Shown here: piece by piece, positions 13,557-14,552 of the stretch | How the letters are laid out: the number at the start of each line of letters is the position of its first letter | Position numbering within the stretch: position 1 is the first letter of the stretch | Assembly: GCA_012735355.1 (NCBI GenBank) | Contig: JAAYHP010000634.1 | Location: 1 to 14,552, forward strand | Source: Lysinibacillus sp. | GTDB lineage: Bacteria; Bacillota; Bacilli; Bacillales_A; Planococcaceae | Length of the DNA stretch: 14,552 nt | Reading direction: 5' to 3' | The notes under the pieces: model-generated | Databases searched by the model: none | The model's input: only the letters and a program-made list of their open reading frames with translations | What the model was told of the DNA's origin: nothing | Position numbers and translations under genes: made by a program

Positions 13557-14338
13557 TACGTTCCCCTCCTTTCAACATAGTCATACACGACTTTGGAAAT
13601 GCGACCGATAAATCTCTTAGCTACTTCTAAATCATTTAATTCAGTTGTGAAAACTCCGATAATATAATCTGTCATTTTATGATATACAATCCCAACATCA
13701 TGACAAACGGTATCAAGACTACCTGTTTTGTGAGCGATTCGGACGTCTGCAATATATCTTTTTAATCGTTCATAGTCTCTTTGTTTACATAATATATCAA
13801 TCGCTATTTCGTTATAAACTTCCGATAATAATTGTTGTTGATAAATCATTGTGAATACATGTGCCATATCCCTTGCTGTTGTGACATTATCGTATCCTTG
13901 ATTCAGTTTATTAAAATCCATCATTTTCCTTTGTAGCCTTGTATTCGTTAAGCCGATTTTCGTAAAATAGCTGTTCAACTCATCAAAACCTAGAAAATCA
14001 ATTAATACGTTAATTGCTGAATTATCACTCGTCGTAATCATCCAATATAGCAACTCATAAATTGTGCTCGTTGTTAAATCTTGTTCCGTTAACACGCTAA
14101 AATCAACTTTATGATCAGGTGAAATATTGACTACATGATTTAATGAAAGATGATGTTCTTGTACATAATTTAAAACTGCTAATAAAATGGGAACTTTAAT
14201 AATGCTCGCACTTGAAAAGACATCATCTATTTTTTCAGTCATTAAGTATTGGTTTGTTTTCAAATCTTTTACAAATAGATGTACCTTAAAATCTACATTA
14301 TTGAGTAAGGAACGGATTTGATGAATCACGAAAGCCAC
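13556..14338 (-). CDS. Cytosolic class A beta-lactamase-fold serine hydrolase
   Basis: A 260-aa penicillin-recognising serine hydrolase. The three active-site motifs are intact: S45-I-I-K48, S104-D-N106 and K204-T-G206. The omega loop aligns as RLQRKMMDFNKL (134-145), with Met in place of the deacylating Glu166 of true class A beta-lactamases while the Asn170 equivalent is kept. There is no signal peptide, so it cannot meet periplasmic or wall-bound substrates in the usual way. Sandwiched between an LD-carboxypeptidase and a YkfC-like endopeptidase, it may act on imported murein peptides or be a DD-peptidase/amidase-like enzyme; this is inference. The upstream stop TAG directly abuts the GTG at 14338; a GTG at 14329 (VIHQIRS), five bases after AGGTGG, is an equally good or better start, giving 257 aa. 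Confidence 0.85.
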   Translation of the reverse strand: MAFVIHQIRSLLNNVDFKVHLFVKDLKTNQYLMTEKIDDVFSSASIIKVPILLAVLNYVQEHHLSLNHVVNISPDHKVDFSVLTEQDLTTSTIYELLYWMITTSDNSAINVLIDFLGFDELNSYFTKIGLTNTRLQRKMMDFNKLNQGYDNVTTARDMAHVFTMIYQQQLLSEVYNEIAIDILCKQRDYERLKRYIADVRIAHKTGSLDTVCHDVGIVYHKMTDYIIGVFTTELNDLEVAKRFIGRISKVVYDYVERRGT

Positions 14339-14552
14339 CTACCCAATCACTTTAATTATTTGGGTTTCGGTATTAAATGTAATCTTATTTCCTTGTGGTC
14401 GAGTCATTGTTTGTAAAACGTGACCACATGTAATATCCATTAAAATCGGTTTTCCAGTTGGAACTAAAATTTCTTCAAAAATTGTTTGTAACCGTAAACT
14501 TTGTTCAGGTTTCTCTGGATTTTGTGGGCCACAATTTGTCCAAGCTCCTAAA
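14339..14552 (-). CDS. ykfA: LD-carboxypeptidase (peptidase S66), C-terminal part
   Basis: The last 70 codons of a gene cut by the window edge. The frame reads LGAWTNCGPQNPEKPEQS, then LRLQTIFEEILVPTGKPIL, DITCGHVLQTMTRPQGNKI and ends TQIIKVIG. This fits the C-terminal half of the S66/LdcA-YkfA-MccF family, where a short acidic segment after GxxTxC is followed by GKP...GH...P.G; the His of CGH would be the catalytic base of the Ser-Glu-His triad. The enzyme trims D-Ala or related residues from murein tetrapeptides in the cytosol. Its TAG is immediately followed by the GTG of the next gene, so the operon is ldc, beta-lactamase-fold protein, NlpC/P60. The gene symbol is by similarity; the nucleophile lies outside the window. 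Confidence 0.82.
   Translation of the reverse strand, partial: LGAWTNCGPQNPEKPEQSLRLQTIFEEILVPTGKPILMDITCGHVLQTMTRPQGNKITFNTETQIIKVIG

Noticed and set aside
13556..14338. Antibiotic-resistance beta-lactamase
   Set aside because: There is no signal peptide, the Glu166 position is Met, and the gene sits in a murein recycling operon.

Overview
The window looks like chromosomal DNA of a low-GC, endospore-forming Bacillota, most likely Bacillaceae or Caryophanaceae (a Lysinibacillus/Ureibacillus-like or Bacillus-like species; the genus is a guess). The reasons are AT-rich DNA, strong AAGGAGG-type ribosome binding sites, frequent GTG/TTG starts, a clear small acid-soluble spore protein Tlp behind a sigma-G-type promoter, and a murein-peptide recycling cluster resembling Bacillus ykfA/ykfC. 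There is no rRNA, tRNA, CRISPR array, transposase or phage module. Most genes are on the minus strand; only the LysM protein gene and the CNNM/CBS transporter gene are on the plus strand.

Layout: (1) 64-432, an unrecognised 122-aa protein. (2) 611-847, tlp. (3) 926-1858, a secreted VanW-family protein like B. subtilis YoaR. (4) 1964-3967, a dCache/HAMP chemoreceptor. (5) 3968-4356, an AT-rich non-coding stretch with a dyad over the chemoreceptor translation start, a strong bidirectional hairpin and an upstream promoter-like sequence. (6) 4357-5007, a DUF1906 (Rv2525c-like) glycoside-hydrolase-like protein. (7) 5107-5943, an EamA/DMT transporter. (8) 6245-7267 (+), an exported triple-LysM protein with a conserved C-terminal domain. 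(9) 7393-8694 (+), a CNNM/CBS/CorC-HlyC membrane protein. (10) 8797-9516, a Sir2 deacetylase. (11) 9633-10544, an HSL-type alpha/beta hydrolase. (12) 10716-11135, a PaaI-type hotdog thioesterase. (13) 11312-12490, a CapA-type lipoprotein gene that looks broken at both ends. (14) 12720-14552, a tightly coupled operon of an LD-carboxypeptidase (partial), a cytosolic class A beta-lactamase-fold hydrolase and an NlpC/P60 endopeptidase.

Functional themes are the cell envelope (VanW, LysM, CapA, murein peptide recycling), sporulation (tlp and perhaps the VanW gene), signalling (chemoreceptor) and ordinary metabolic enzymes. No clearly new multi-gene system is visible. The points most worth a second look are the capA-like gene, which has lost its start codon and has an in-frame TGA followed by 45 codons of apparently native C-terminus; the signal-less, Glu166-lacking beta-lactamase-fold protein inside a murein recycling operon; a promoter/terminator pair that could make a short RNA upstream of the chemoreceptor gene; and several perfect inverted repeats in intergenic DNA.
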